This document shows, in pieces, positions 1 to 8,933 of a stretch of DNA of 11,000 nt. The first letter of the stretch is position 1. Each line of letters starts with the position of its first letter. The notes under the pieces were generated by a model that saw nothing but the letters and a program-made list of their open reading frames with translations, made no database searches and was not told where the DNA came from. Made by a program: the position numbers and the translations under genes. The DNA lies in NCBI GenBank assembly GCA_016946835.1, contig JACVTC010000009.1, positions 1,696,501-1,707,500 of the forward strand, in the 5' to 3' direction. This stretch comes from Neocallimastix lanati (nom. inval.) (Eukaryota; Neocallimastigomycota; Neocallimastigomycetes; Neocallimastigales; Neocallimastigaceae).

Positions 1-37
1 ATTATTTTTAAATTCTAACAATTTCATTTTTTTCTGC

Positions 38-56
38 TTTTTTTTTTTTTTTTTTT
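38..56. repeat. Poly-T tract (T19)
   Basis: This is an uninterrupted run of 19 T, followed by further T-rich sequence with isolated A bases up to about position 81. Confidence 0.95.
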
Positions 57-172
57 ATTTTTTATTTTTTATTTTTTTTTTCAACTCTTATTTTTGAATA
101 TAGATGATGAATGAATGAATTAAATACAATTTTTTTTCTTTTTAAATAATTTTGACTATTCAGGGTTACTAC

Positions 173-174
<2 letters not shown>

Positions 175-210
<36 letters not shown>
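175..210. repeat. Poly-T tract (T36)
   Basis: A perfect run of 36 T sits between ACGG on the left and AGAATTCG on the right. The right flank resembles that of the T31 run at 2811-2841, which is followed by AGAATT. Its exact length is likely to be unreliable in an assembly and variable between isolates. Confidence 0.95.
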
Positions 211-216
<6 letters not shown>

Positions 217-489
217 CGAAGTTTTAATATATAATAGCATATTTAATAAATATTAAGCATCATATTAAATATAAATTATTCTAACCAATAAAACTTTTAA
301 TTAAAAATATTAATCCACTTTTCATATATATTATATTATATAGTATAATAAATAATATATATTATGCATATTATTTTTTATATTTGTTTCATTATCTATC
401 AAAAAATAGATATAATTAAAAAATGGAAAAAGAGATATAAATTTATATATTAACAATTTTAAAAAACAAAATATTAATGATATATGAAT

Positions 490-509
490 TATATATATAT
501 ATATATATA
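490..509. repeat. (TA)10 dinucleotide tract
   Basis: Twenty bases of uninterrupted alternating TA follow the sequence ATATGAAT. Similar but shorter TA tracts occur at about 2213-2226 and 3444-3460. Confidence 0.9.
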
Positions 510-961
510 AAAGAAAAATAATTTCAAAGGTTCAGAAAGAAATGGCAAATATTATTTGTTTATATATAAAATAGGATGTAAGATAAAAAAAAAAAAAAAG
601 AACCATAGCTCACATTAAAAATAAATAATTTTTTTTATAAATATATTAATATTTATAAATTATATAAAAATATTTTTTGAAATAAATTATTAATAATAAT
701 AACAGTAATAATAGTTTATGTAAAATTTTTAAAATTATTATTACTACTTTTACTTTATTTATTTGAAAGAATATATATAAATATTTATGAATGATTGATT
801 GTAGATTATGAATTGTAGTATATAAATAGATAGATATATTTAAATATTCATAAATAAACAATTGCGGATTATATATTGTTGTACCGTTATATATAAATAA
901 GATATATATATACTATTGTAATAGTAATTTTCTATTTTTTTTTTTTTTTCTTTTCTTACAT

Positions 962-980
962 TAGTATACTTTTTATACTA
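962..980. repeat. Inverted repeat, 7-bp arms
   Basis: TAGTATA at 962-968 is the exact reverse complement of TATACTA at 974-980, with a 5-base spacer (CTTTT). A run of T follows. No gene lies nearby for which it could serve as a terminator, and inverted repeats of this size are expected by chance in A/T-only DNA. Confidence 0.5.
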
Positions 981-1319
981 TTTTAAGATAAAAAATATAT
1001 ATAAAAGATATATATATTAATCTGGAACATATATATAATAAAAGTAAGAAGAATAAAATAATAAATTTTATTGATATTAATAATTTATTATTATTATTTT
1101 TTTTTAATAAATTTATAATTAAAATATAATATATGAGTTAATCATTATTAAATGAATTTATTTTAATTATCTTAAAAAGTCAATTAGATTAAAAAAAAAT
1201 AGTTAATTAAGATCAAATATTTTTAATAACGTCACTTTAAAATTTATTTGCATTACATAAAAATTTAATATTGAATAAATTTAAATTAAAAAAAAAAAAT
1301 CTATTGTAATTTATAAGTG

Positions 1320-1321
1320 AA

Positions 1322-1368
<47 letters not shown>

Positions 1369-1369
1369 A
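1320..1369. repeat. (AAAT)12 tetranucleotide microsatellite
   Basis: There are twelve uninterrupted copies of the tetramer ATAA/AAAT, directly after the sequence ATAAGTG. Shorter arrays of the same unit or its complement occur at 1861-1881, about 5383-5400 and 6666-6686. Confidence 0.97.
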
Positions 1370-1523
1370 ATTTATTAATTAAATAATTGTAATGAAACAA
1401 TAATTAAATAATTAATAAAATAATAAATAAATTAAATAATGAAACAATATATAAATAATTAAATTCTAATTAAATGAATAATTAATAAAAATAATTAATA
1501 ATTAATTATTTTATTTAATTAAC

Positions 1524-1544
1524 AAAAAAAAAAAAAAAAAAAAA
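1524..1544. repeat. Poly-A tract (A21)
   Basis: This is an uninterrupted run of 21 A, preceded by C and followed by TAAAAAATCTAG. Confidence 0.95.
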
Positions 1545-1576
1545 TAAAAAATCTAGTTAATAAAAATAATTATTAT

Positions 1577-1596
1577 AATAGTAGTATAATACTATT
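1577..1596. repeat. Inverted repeat, 7-bp arms
   Basis: AATAGTA at 1577-1583 and TACTATT at 1590-1596 are reverse complements separated by six bases. A function is not indicated. Confidence 0.45.
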
Positions 1597-1972
1597 TTTA
1601 TTTTTTTTATTTTCATATTTTATTTAATGTATTTCTATTATTAATATTTTTTATTTTTATTAGTATGATGGATTGAATGTATTAAAATTTTATTTATTAT
1701 TAAAATATTAAAATATGGTTTTAATTTTTTTTTTATAATATATATTTAATATAGATTTATTGTTAATCAAAATTAATCATTAGTAAAAAATATGTTAAAA
1801 ATTATTTTTTTTATTATTAAGCAACACACATATATTTTTTATTCTTTTTTTTCTTATAATTTTATTTATTTATTTATTTATTTTTATTATATCTTATTAT
1901 TTTTCTTTTTGTAATTATTTCATTTTCGGTTTTTATTATTTTTTTTTTTAATTTATTATTATTATTTTTTTT

Positions 1973-1994
1973 CCTCTCTTTCTCTCTTTCTCTC
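1973..1994. repeat. C/T-rich pyrimidine tract with TCTCTCTT periodicity
   Basis: The tract contains only C and T, with CTCTCTTT repeated. It stands out because C is otherwise rare here. A similar tract lies in the intron of the gene at 10287-10329. Fungal promoters and introns can carry such tracts, but no gene is visible next to this one. Confidence 0.7.
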
Positions 1995-2430
1995 TTTTTA
2001 ATATATTTCATATATCACTACTTCTTTTTTTAATTTTTTTTTTTTTTTTAATTTTTATTTTTACATCCTCCTTTTTTTTTATATATTGGAAATATTTGAA
2101 TTGATTTAGTATAAAATAGAATAGAATAGAATAAAAATTATAAATATCTTATATTCCTAACTCATATATTCATTTCTTTTCCATCTTTACCTATTTCTGT
2201 TATTACGAGTTTTATATATATATATATTTTTTTTTTCTTTTTGATTGATTTAATCTTTTTTTTTTTTTTTTTTAATTTTTGTTATTTTTTTTTTTTTCAT
2301 TAAAGAACTTTAATATTTAATGAATTTTAATTATTAATTATTATTGTTATAATATATTATAATATATTTGTATATGTTTAATTTTATTTTGTAAATTTAA
2401 GTAAATTTATACACATGATGATGGCTAAAT

Positions 2431-2448
2431 AAAAAAAAATTTTTTTTT
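2431..2448. repeat. A9T9 dyad
   Basis: Nine A are followed directly by nine T, a perfect 18-bp self-complementary block, then AATATATAAAAG. The same layout recurs at 3598-3614 (A9T8), 6466-6482 (A8T9) and 9048-9065 (A9T9). Confidence 0.9.
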
Positions 2449-2476
2449 AATATATAAAAGTAAATATATTAAATAT

Positions 2477-2548
2477 AAATGATATATTATTACTTTTATA
2501 TAAAATAATATAAAATGATATATTATTACATTTATATAATAATTATTA
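2477..2548. repeat. Tandem duplication, 36-bp period
   Basis: The 27 bases at 2477-2503 recur at 2513-2539 with one mismatch (T to A after ATATTATTAC). The period is 36 bp, and the last nine bases of each unit have diverged. The unit contains the word GATATATTATTAC. A local duplication is the simplest explanation. Confidence 0.8.
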
Positions 2549-2662
2549 TTATATTATGTTACTTCACACACACTTTTTTTTTTTAATAATAATATGTCAA
2601 ATAAAAGAACGTTTTTTTTTTTTAAATAAAATTATAACATAATTAGTTGTTTATTAGAAGAG

Positions 2663-2702
2663 AACTAATTAACTAACTAAGTAACTAATTAACTAATTAA
2701 TA
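2663..2702. repeat. Tandem repeat, 20-bp period (AACTAATT words)
   Basis: The first 14 bases of 2663-2682 (AACTAATTAACTAA) are repeated exactly at the start of 2683-2702. The array is itself built from AACT and AATT tetramers. Confidence 0.75.
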
Positions 2703-2808
2703 AATAAGTAAAATTTATATAAAAAGGTGATGATCAAGCAGAAAAAAAACTTGTCTTTATTATTCATTTTTTTTTTTTTCATTTAATTTGTAAAAAATAA
2801 TCTATTTC

Positions 2809-2810
<2 letters not shown>

Positions 2811-2841
<31 letters not shown>
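2811..2841. repeat. Poly-T tract (T31)
   Basis: A perfect run of 31 T is preceded by CTATTTCGA and followed by AGAATTAAATAC. The right flank shares AGAATT with the T36 run at 175-210. Confidence 0.95.
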
Positions 2842-2847
<6 letters not shown>

Positions 2848-3030
2848 AAATACACTAAGATATATTCATAAAACTTAACAAAAAAAATAGTAATAATCTC
2901 CAATAAAAAATAATGCCATTGAAATATATATATAATATAGAACATTTATCATATTTTATTTAATTATATATTCATTTATAATTATTTTTTTTTTTTATTT
3001 ATTGCCTGGAAAATTATTAATTATAAATAC

Positions 3031-3046
3031 TATTATCTAGATAATA
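3031..3046. repeat. 16-bp perfect palindrome
   Basis: TATTATCTAGATAATA equals its own reverse complement. It has no spacer and includes one C/G pair. It could be a dimeric protein site or chance. Confidence 0.5.
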
Positions 3047-3270
3047 TTAAAAAAAATAATGAAAAATAATAAATATTTATATTAGCATTATTAATATTTT
3101 ATTATTGTTGAATATAAATTAATTTATTATTAGTATTTAATTTATAAATGTACCACTTATATTTTTTTTTATTTTTATTTATTAGTTTATTATTTAATTA
3201 CTGCACAAAAAAAAATTTTTATCCAGATTGCATAATATATATAAAAATATATATTAATTGATATATTCAA

Positions 3271-3328
3271 TAAACAATATTAAATTAAATACTTTTTTTT
3301 TAAACAATATTAAATACTTTTTTTTTTT
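3271..3328. repeat. Tandem duplication, about 30-bp unit
   Basis: The unit starting TAAACAATATTAAAT at 3271-3300 is repeated directly from 3301. The second copy lacks the five bases TTAAA and ends in a longer T run. Both copies end in TACT followed by T. The head-to-tail arrangement suggests a recent local duplication with a small deletion. Confidence 0.85.
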
Positions 3329-3597
3329 ATTTAAAAGTTTATAAGACATATAATATTAGTAATAAAACAAAATAAAATAAGAATATTAAGGAATATTATA
3401 TTATTATTTAATACTTTATTATCACAGTTATAATTTTCCATTTTATATATATATATATATAATATTTGTTTTTTACTGTTTTTTTTTTTTTTTTTTAATT
3501 TTTAGACTTTTTTTATTATTTAATTATTTAATTATATAACTTTGCTATTTATTATTTGTTTTTTGTTGTGTTAATAAAGTGATTATATACATTAAGT

Positions 3598-3614
3598 AAA
3601 AAAAAATTTTTTTT
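3598..3614. repeat. A9T8 dyad
   Basis: Nine A followed by eight T, then ATATATTAAATCC. It belongs to the same class as the dyads at 2431, 6466 and 9048. Confidence 0.85.
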
Positions 3615-4000
3615 ATATATTAAATCCATGTGTAGAAAAGGAAAAAAGTATCCAATATTTTTAATATATAATTTTTTTTTTAATATGAGCAACGTGCTTT
3701 TCGTACTTTTTATTAAATATACTCTATTTATTAAATTTATATTAAAGAATTCTCAATTATAATATTATTAATAATGATATATTTATATTTCTAATAATTG
3801 TACATTAATTCAAATGGCATATCATTAAACAATATACGCCACAATTTTTATTTTTTTATTTATATTAAACTTTTTATTGATAAAGCCTAAAAAAAATAAT
3901 TTAATATATATATAAATTTATTATTTATCAAAAAAAAAATATTAAATATTATATCTATATCTAAAGTAAATACATGATTTTATTGAATTTGGTAATAAAA

Positions 4001-4020
4001 ATTTTCCTAATTAGGAAAAT
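4001..4020. repeat. 20-bp perfect palindrome
   Basis: ATTTTCCTAA is followed immediately by its reverse complement TTAGGAAAAT, giving a perfect palindrome with no spacer. It includes two C/G pairs on each side, which makes it less trivial than the A/T-only dyads. It could form a cruciform or bind a dimeric factor. No gene is close enough to suggest regulation. Confidence 0.6.
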
Positions 4021-4110
4021 GATAAAATGTGATAAAAAAAAAAAAAACATAATGAAAATATTAAAAAATGTACAATTTAAATTCAATTTATAATGATTAA
4101 ATTAAAATTT

Positions 4111-4180
4111 GTATTTATTTATATTTATTTATATTTATTTTTTGTATTTTTTTGTATTTTTTTTTTGTATTTTTTTTTTA
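4111..4180. repeat. Imperfect decamer tandem repeat (GTATTTATTT family)
   Basis: GTATTTATTT is followed by two copies of ATATTTATTT, two copies of TTTGTATTTT and a longer T-expanded derivative. The regular GTAT spacing of about 10 bp makes this a slippage-derived tandem array. Confidence 0.7.
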
Positions 4181-5503
4181 TTATATTTTTGTTTAATTTC
4201 ATATTAAAAATAAATTAATTGAGGTAAAAAAAAATTTCCTTTTTATTTTTATTTTGTTTGTAAAATAGCCATTTATGGAAGAAACAAAATAAATTTATTT
4301 AGCAGAAGAATAAAAGATGATTTATTTTATTTTACTTTATTTTATTTTAGCATATGGTTGAGATAAGTTAAAAAAAATTGTAATACAGAATTTATATTAT
4401 ATGAGAATAATTATCTTTTTTTATACACTCTTAACTACTTTATATTCTTTTCTATTGAGGTCAAATGGTTATAATAATATATATATACATAAAAGAAAAG
4501 AATTTACAATTTTTATTATATTCATGTAAAATTGTTATTATTAATGTTCCTAAAAGTTAATAAATAAAAGTCTAATTTTTTGTTTTTATTTATATTATAT
4601 ATATATTTTTTTTAAATTATTAAACTTATTTAGCCGTTTATTATTACAAGCAATAGCAATATCATATTTTTATTTTTATAATCTGTTATAATTATATAAT
4701 TTAATAAATTCTTTAAACAAGCTAAACAAAACTATATTGCAAATAATGTATATATCATCAATCTACATATAAATATTAAATAATATATACATAATAAATA
4801 AACAACATATTATGATATATACATAATATATATAATTGTATATAATTTTAGTATTAGTGTAACCAATGAATGAAAGATTATAAATAAGTTCAAAAGAAAA
4901 AAAATTTTTAACAAATAAAATTCCTTTTTTTTTTTTAAATTCATATTATATTACATTGATTTTATTTCAAATTAATATAAGATTAAGCATATTATATATT
5001 ATTTATATATCTTTATATATGAAAAATTTCAATCGAACTTTATTTACATTTTGATTTTTATTATGAGCATTTTTTTAAACTTTTTTTTCTTTTTTAATTA
5101 AAATATAAATATTAAAAAAATTAATAATATAAATAGCATACTATTAATATTATTGGTTTATATGTAACTTAATTTATATTAGTAAAATCATATTAATAAT
5201 CATTATATTATAAATATAAAAGAAGTGAAAATATAATTATTGAAATATATTAATTTATATTTAATAAATATATAAATAAAAGTTTTATTTAATTTTAATA
5301 TACAGCATAATAATAGTACAATATATTAAAACTTTAAAAATTTTTTCAAATTTTTTTTATTAGGTATAATTTTCTGTTTCTTTTATTTATTTATTTATTT
5401 ATATAATCATATATTATCTTTGTATTTGATATATAAAAATTTAATAATAATATATTATATTTAATATCATAATAAATATAAAAATATGTATAAATAAAAT
5501 ATA

Positions 5504-5613
5504 AATATAAATATTAATAAAAAAATATTTATATATAAATATAAATATATAACTTAAATATATATATATATAAAAATGTGAATATAAATATTAATAAAAA
5601 AAAAAAAAAAAAA
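5504..5613. repeat. Direct repeat with A tails, about 77-bp spacing
   Basis: The 17-base word AATATAAATATTAATAA occurs at 5504-5520 and again at 5581-5597, each followed by an A run. The second A run is 18 bases (5596-5613). The intervening sequence is ATAAATAT-rich, so simple-sequence slippage is as likely as a true duplication. Confidence 0.55.
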
Positions 5614-6011
5614 GTATAAATAAATATATATTTAGAAATATCAATAATTTTAAATATTTGATAGTTCATCATGGCATACTATCTAAATTTATTATTTAAT
5701 TATGGAACTTTAAAGTTTTAAAACATAAAAAACTCACTTTTTTTTTTATTTTTTTTATTTTTTTTATTATTTGGTTCATATTCAAATTTTTTCTGATTAA
5801 ATAATTTGTATTTTTAGTATTAACGATAATAATAAAAAGAATAACTATGGAAATATGAAAATTTTTTGATGCACTTCTTTTTTTTGCTTTTAATTATCAA
5901 TTTACAATATATATATTTATGAATTATTTTTTATTTCTTTTTTCTTTTTATTTATATTCATTGTGCATATAATCTTAAATCATTTAAATGAAATTATATA
6001 TTTCATATATA

Positions 6012-6032
6012 TAAACTAAATTACGTAGTTTA
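6012..6032. repeat. Inverted repeat, 7-bp arms around TTACG
   Basis: TAAACTA at 6012-6018 and TAGTTTA at 6026-6032 are reverse complements separated by seven bases. The centre reads TTACGTAG, which resembles a bZIP-type half-palindrome. This is only a similarity, with no adjacent gene. Confidence 0.45.
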
Positions 6033-6120
6033 AAACCATAAGGTAAAGAGAAAAAAAAATTATAAGATTATATATATTCATAAAATATAAATTAGATGTA
6101 TATTATAATTTAATATTTAT

Positions 6121-6148
6121 ATGTTATATGTTATAAGTTATATGTTAT
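6121..6148. repeat. ATGTTAT heptamer, four tandem copies
   Basis: The copies at 6121, 6128 and 6142 are exact. The one at 6135 reads AAGTTAT. Degenerate copies continue to about 6190. The unit length of seven matches the AAATAAT arrays at 7784 and 8862, but the unit sequence differs. Confidence 0.8.
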
Positions 6149-6278
6149 ATATAATATTTTATTATATTTTATATGTTAAAAGTTATTTGTTATTTATTAT
6201 ATGATAAATTGCTTTGTGTCATCGTATGGCGTGTAAAAATGGGATTATTATTATAATTATTATTTTTCTTTTTTTATC

Positions 6279-6303
6279 TTTTTTTTTTTTTTTTTTTTTT
6301 TTT
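6279..6303. repeat. Poly-T tract (T25)
   Basis: An uninterrupted run of 25 T follows the sequence TTTTTATC. Confidence 0.95.
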
Positions 6304-6465
6304 AATATTTGAAATATATAAAAAAAGAGATATAATTGATATACATTCTTTATATACAGAGATAATTACAGTCTATTCAAGTAAAATGTTAAGGAGTCAA
6401 ATTATTATGTATATAAAAGAGCGTATATATAAAAATATATTTATGAATACATTTAGATAAATATT

Positions 6466-6482
6466 AAAAAAAATTTTTTTTT
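6466..6482. repeat. A8T9 dyad
   Basis: Eight A followed by nine T, in the same layout as the dyads at 2431, 3598 and 9048. Confidence 0.85.
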
Positions 6483-6665
6483 CTTATTTTTGTTGGTTGT
6501 TGCTTTGGTTATATCATGACTATAATAATTTTATAATAATTATAAATATATTTAATATATTCTTTTTATTTTATTTTATTTTATTTTTTATGGATATTAT
6601 TTAATTTTGTAAAAAAAAAAAAAAAGGATTTTTTTTAATTAGATGAATCATTATTAATGATATTA

Positions 6666-6686
6666 ATAAATAAATAAATAAATAAA
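6666..6686. repeat. (AAAT)5 microsatellite
   Basis: About five copies of AAAT directly precede AAACTTTT. Confidence 0.9.
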
Positions 6687-6836
6687 CTTTTTATTGTTTC
6701 TAGATGTTGGATAGTTTTTTTATTATTCTATAAAAAAAATATTTATAATAAATTATATATATATAAATATAAATATGTAAATATGTATTTTTTTTTTTTT
6801 AAAATAAAAATTAAAGTATAAAAGGAATAAAAATTT

Positions 6837-6838
<2 letters not shown>

Positions 6839-6881
<43 letters not shown>
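6839..6881. repeat. Poly-T tract (T43), longest homopolymer in the window
   Basis: A perfect run of 43 T lies after TTTTC and before ATTTC. Read on the minus strand it gives a run of AAA codons, so an apparent lysine-rich reading frame at 6753-6989 on that strand is an artefact of this tract. Length polymorphism and assembly error are likely. Confidence 0.97.
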
Positions 6882-6883
<2 letters not shown>

Positions 6884-7140
6884 TTCTTTTAATTTTTTGT
6901 ATTTCATTTTTTTGTATTTTTTTTATCGTTAAATAAAACAATTTTTTTAATGTCAAAAAAGAAAAAGAAAAAAAAATAATTTTTAACAATGTATTTTATT
7001 AATAATTATATAATAAGAACAGCTTTTTGTTATTTAAAAATTTTTTATTAAAAATTATTATTAAAACTAGTTTAAAAGTTTAAATGATAATCTTTTATTA
7101 TAAAAAATACTTTTATATAAGAAATATATAAATATAAATA
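6882..7140. other. Gene-free A/T-rich non-coding DNA
   Basis: I see no gene or repeat here beyond short A and T runs. Confidence 0.75.
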
Positions 7141-7412
7141 TAATAATAAAAAAAAAAAATAGTATAAATTAAAATAAAAGTAAAAAAAGAAATAGTATAA
7201 AATAAAATACTAAAAAGAGAAAAAAAAAATAAAAAGAGAAAAACAATAATAAAAATACAAGAAATAGCCAAAAGTCAAAAAAAAAAGTAAAAAGAGTAAT
7301 AAAAAAAAAAAGAAAAAAAAAAAAAAGAAAAAAAAAAAAAAAAAAGAGAAAAGATAAAAACAAATAACAAATATATAAGAAAAAAAAAAAAAAAAAAAAA
7401 AAAACAGGAAAA
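7141..7412. repeat. A/G-biased purine tract with long A runs
   Basis: The + strand is dominated by A with scattered single G (AAAAAGAGAAAA words) and few T or C. It includes several A runs, the longest being A25 at 7380-7404. Minus-strand open frames over it would encode almost only Phe/Leu and are not genes. The strand asymmetry is strong, and the tract begins a roughly 1.9-kb stretch in which the + strand is A-biased. Confidence 0.8.
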
Positions 7413-7783
7413 AAATTACCATTTTTAATTAAATCAATAATATAAATATGATTAATTTATTGTTAAAAATTAATTAAAAAAAATTATATATAAAAATATA
7501 TATAATAAAATATTTTTGTTAGTAAAAAAAAAATTTTTTAATTATATTTAATAAATGAAAAAGGTAAAAAATAAAAAAAACTTTTTTTTATAATTAATAT
7601 AAACTTTTTATTTTACGTTTTACTTTAATTTTTATTGGTAGTTTTATTAATAATAAAAATTATGATTATAATTTATACCAGTTAAATTTATCAATATACC
7701 TAATATAAATGGAAAAATTATGAAATATAAATGTATAGTGAAAGATAAAGATAAAAAATAAATGAATAAATGAATAAATAATT
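7413..7783. other. Gene-free A/T-rich spacer
   Basis: No coding segment or RNA gene is seen. An A10T6 dyad lies at 7524-7539. The last 40 bases consist of AATGAATAAATG words that lead into the heptamer array. Confidence 0.75.
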
Positions 7784-8199
7784 AAATAATAAATAATAAA
7801 TAATAAATAATAAATAATAAATAATAAATAATAAATAATAAATAATAAATAATAAATAATAAATAATAAATAATAAATAATTGAATAATTAAATAATAAA
7901 TAATAAATAATAAATAATAAATAATAAATAATAAATAATTGAATAATAAATAATAAATAATAAATAATAAATAATAAATAATAAATAATAAATAATAAAT
8001 AATAATAATAAATAATTGAATAATTAAATAATAAATAATAAATAATAAATAATAAAATAATAAATAATAAATAATTGAATAATTAAATAATAATAAATAA
8101 TAAATAATAAATAATAAATAATAATAAATAATAAATAATTGAATAATAAATAATAAATAATAAATAATAAATAATAAATAATAAATAGTGAATAATAAA
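7784..8199. repeat. AAATAAT heptamer satellite with higher-order structure
   Basis: There are 49 exact copies of AAATAAT between 7784 and 8182. The first 14 (7784-7881) are uninterrupted. The array is then cut by a variant unit containing TGAAT at 7882, 7940, 8017, 8076 and 8140. The blocks between these hold seven, nine, seven, seven and five exact copies. At 7882, 8017 and 8076 the variant reads TGAATAATT; at 7940 and 8140 it reads TGAATAAT. A few blocks also carry an extra AAT. A seven-base unit cannot stay in frame, and every + strand frame meets TAA, so it is non-coding. No homology to known satellites could be tested. Confidence 0.97.
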
Positions 8200-8515
8200 T
8201 GATTATAGTAAATAATGAGTAATTAATAAGTAGTGAATAATAAAAGAAAATAAAAAATTATGGATAAGTAACAAAGAACAAATAATAAATAATAAATGAA
8301 ATAATACTAAATAATTATAGATACTAAAAAATAATAAATAATAAATAATAATAAATAATAAATAATAAATAATAGAAAATAAATAATTATGGATAAATAA
8401 CTAAATAATTAAATAATAAATAATAAATAGTAAATTTTAAATAGTAAAGTTTAAATAATAAAATTCAAATAATAAATAATAAAATTTAAATAATAAAATT
8501 AATTAAATACAACAA
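8200..8515. repeat. Degenerate continuation of the heptamer array
   Basis: AAATAAT-derived units continue with many substitutions (AAATAGT, AAATGAT, AAATTTT). A second interrupting word, ATTATAG or ATTATGG, appears at 8202, 8257, 8314 and 8386. The 29 bases starting at 8246 and at 8375 agree at about 26 positions, so a unit of about 129 bp was duplicated. Decay increases away from the perfect core, as expected at the edge of a tandem array. Confidence 0.8.
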
Positions 8516-8861
8516 TAATATAAAAAAAAAGAAAAAGTTAAATAATTTGAAACGGTTGGTTTTAATGTAATAAAGATATAATTTATTCTTGATATAATAA
8601 AATATTATTATTGTAAAGAAAATATACATTAATTTTATGATCATCACATAATAATTAAATCATTAATTGAATATAATTTTAATCAATACTAAAATTTTAT
8701 CATCTATTCTAATATTTTTCATTCATGAAAATTTTTCATTTAAAATGTTAAATTAGATTAATATAAATAATATATTTCTAATATATTACTTTTAAATACT
8801 TTTATTCCTTCAAACCTTAATTAATAGTATATTAAGATTAAATTGGAATATATTAATATTA
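8516..8861. other. Non-repetitive A/T-rich spacer between the two heptamer arrays
   Basis: The sequence is A/T-rich without tandem periodicity, and I see no open frame, RNA gene or terminal repeat. Confidence 0.75.
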
Positions 8862-8933
8862 AAATAATAATAAATAATAAATAATTAATAAATAAATAAT
8901 AATTGAATAATAAATAATAAATAATAAATAATT
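8862..8933. repeat. Second AAATAAT heptamer patch
   Basis: Exact AAATAAT units lie at 8862, 8872, 8879, 8912, 8919 and 8926. A TGAATAAT variant unit at 8904 precedes the last three. That variant is the interrupter seen at 7940 and 8140, so the two arrays share an origin. Confidence 0.9.

Larger units (their letters stand above)
1..1319. other. Gene-free A/T-rich non-coding DNA
   Basis: No credible coding segment is present. All frames are broken by frequent TAA and the sequence is almost only A and T. The longest open stretch is on the minus strand at 646-861. It would encode only Ile/Tyr/Leu/Lys/Phe-rich low-complexity residues, as expected from translating A/T noise. The stretch holds T19 at 38-56, T36 at 175-210, a TA tract at 490-509, A15 at 585-599 and a small hairpin at 962-980. 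The few G/C bases (for example around 160-174 and 600-615) form no motif I recognise. Confidence 0.85.
1370..2430. other. Gene-free A/T-rich DNA with T-rich and pyrimidine tracts
   Basis: No coding segment is supported. The first part (1371-1560) is loosely repetitive around AAATAATTAATAAA words and contains A21 at 1524-1544. From about 1800 to 2300 the + strand is strongly T-rich. It contains a TTTA array at 1861-1881, a C/T tract at 1973-1994, three copies of AATAG at 2115-2129 and T18 at 2256-2273. I see no RNA gene. Confidence 0.8.
2449..3597. other. Gene-free A/T-rich DNA with small tandem duplications
   Basis: No coding segment is supported. The stretch carries the 36-bp tandem duplication at 2477, a CACACACAC run near 2564-2573, a 20-bp-period repeat at 2663-2702, T31 at 2811-2841, a 16-bp palindrome at 3031-3046, the roughly 30-bp duplication at 3271, a TA tract at 3444-3460 and T18 at 3479-3496. 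Confidence 0.8.
3615..5503. other. Gene-free A/T-rich non-coding DNA
   Basis: No open frame with protein-like composition is present on either strand. Local features are a small G/C-containing patch at about 3686-3706 (AGCAACGTGCT, an imperfect dyad), the 20-bp palindrome at 4001-4020 and a decamer repeat at 4111-4180. Patches of slightly higher G/C at about 4260-4320 and 4610-4770 show no recognisable motif, tRNA fold or splice-framed exon. Confidence 0.8.
5614..6838. other. Gene-free A/T-rich non-coding DNA
   Basis: No coding segment is supported. The stretch contains weak inverted repeats (GATAGT at 5660-5665 with ACTATC at 5678-5683, and the pair at 6012-6032), the ATGTTAT repeat at 6121, a short patch of higher G/C at 6209-6244, T25 at 6279-6303, a G/T-rich patch at about 6490-6510 and an AAAT array at 6666-6686. 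Confidence 0.8.

Noticed and set aside
646-861. Minus-strand open frame of about 71 codons
   Set aside because: It has no protein-like composition (mostly Ile, Tyr, Leu, Lys and Phe from A/T noise), no G/C rise and no neighbouring exon signals.
6753-6989. Minus-strand open frame with a long lysine run
   Set aside because: The lysines come only from the 43-base T homopolymer, and the flanks are low-complexity A/T sequence.
7169-7422. Overlapping minus-strand Phe/Leu-rich open frames that could mimic a membrane protein
   Set aside because: They are translations of the A/G-biased purine tract. Two frames look equally 'hydrophobic', which is the signature of simple sequence and not of a gene.
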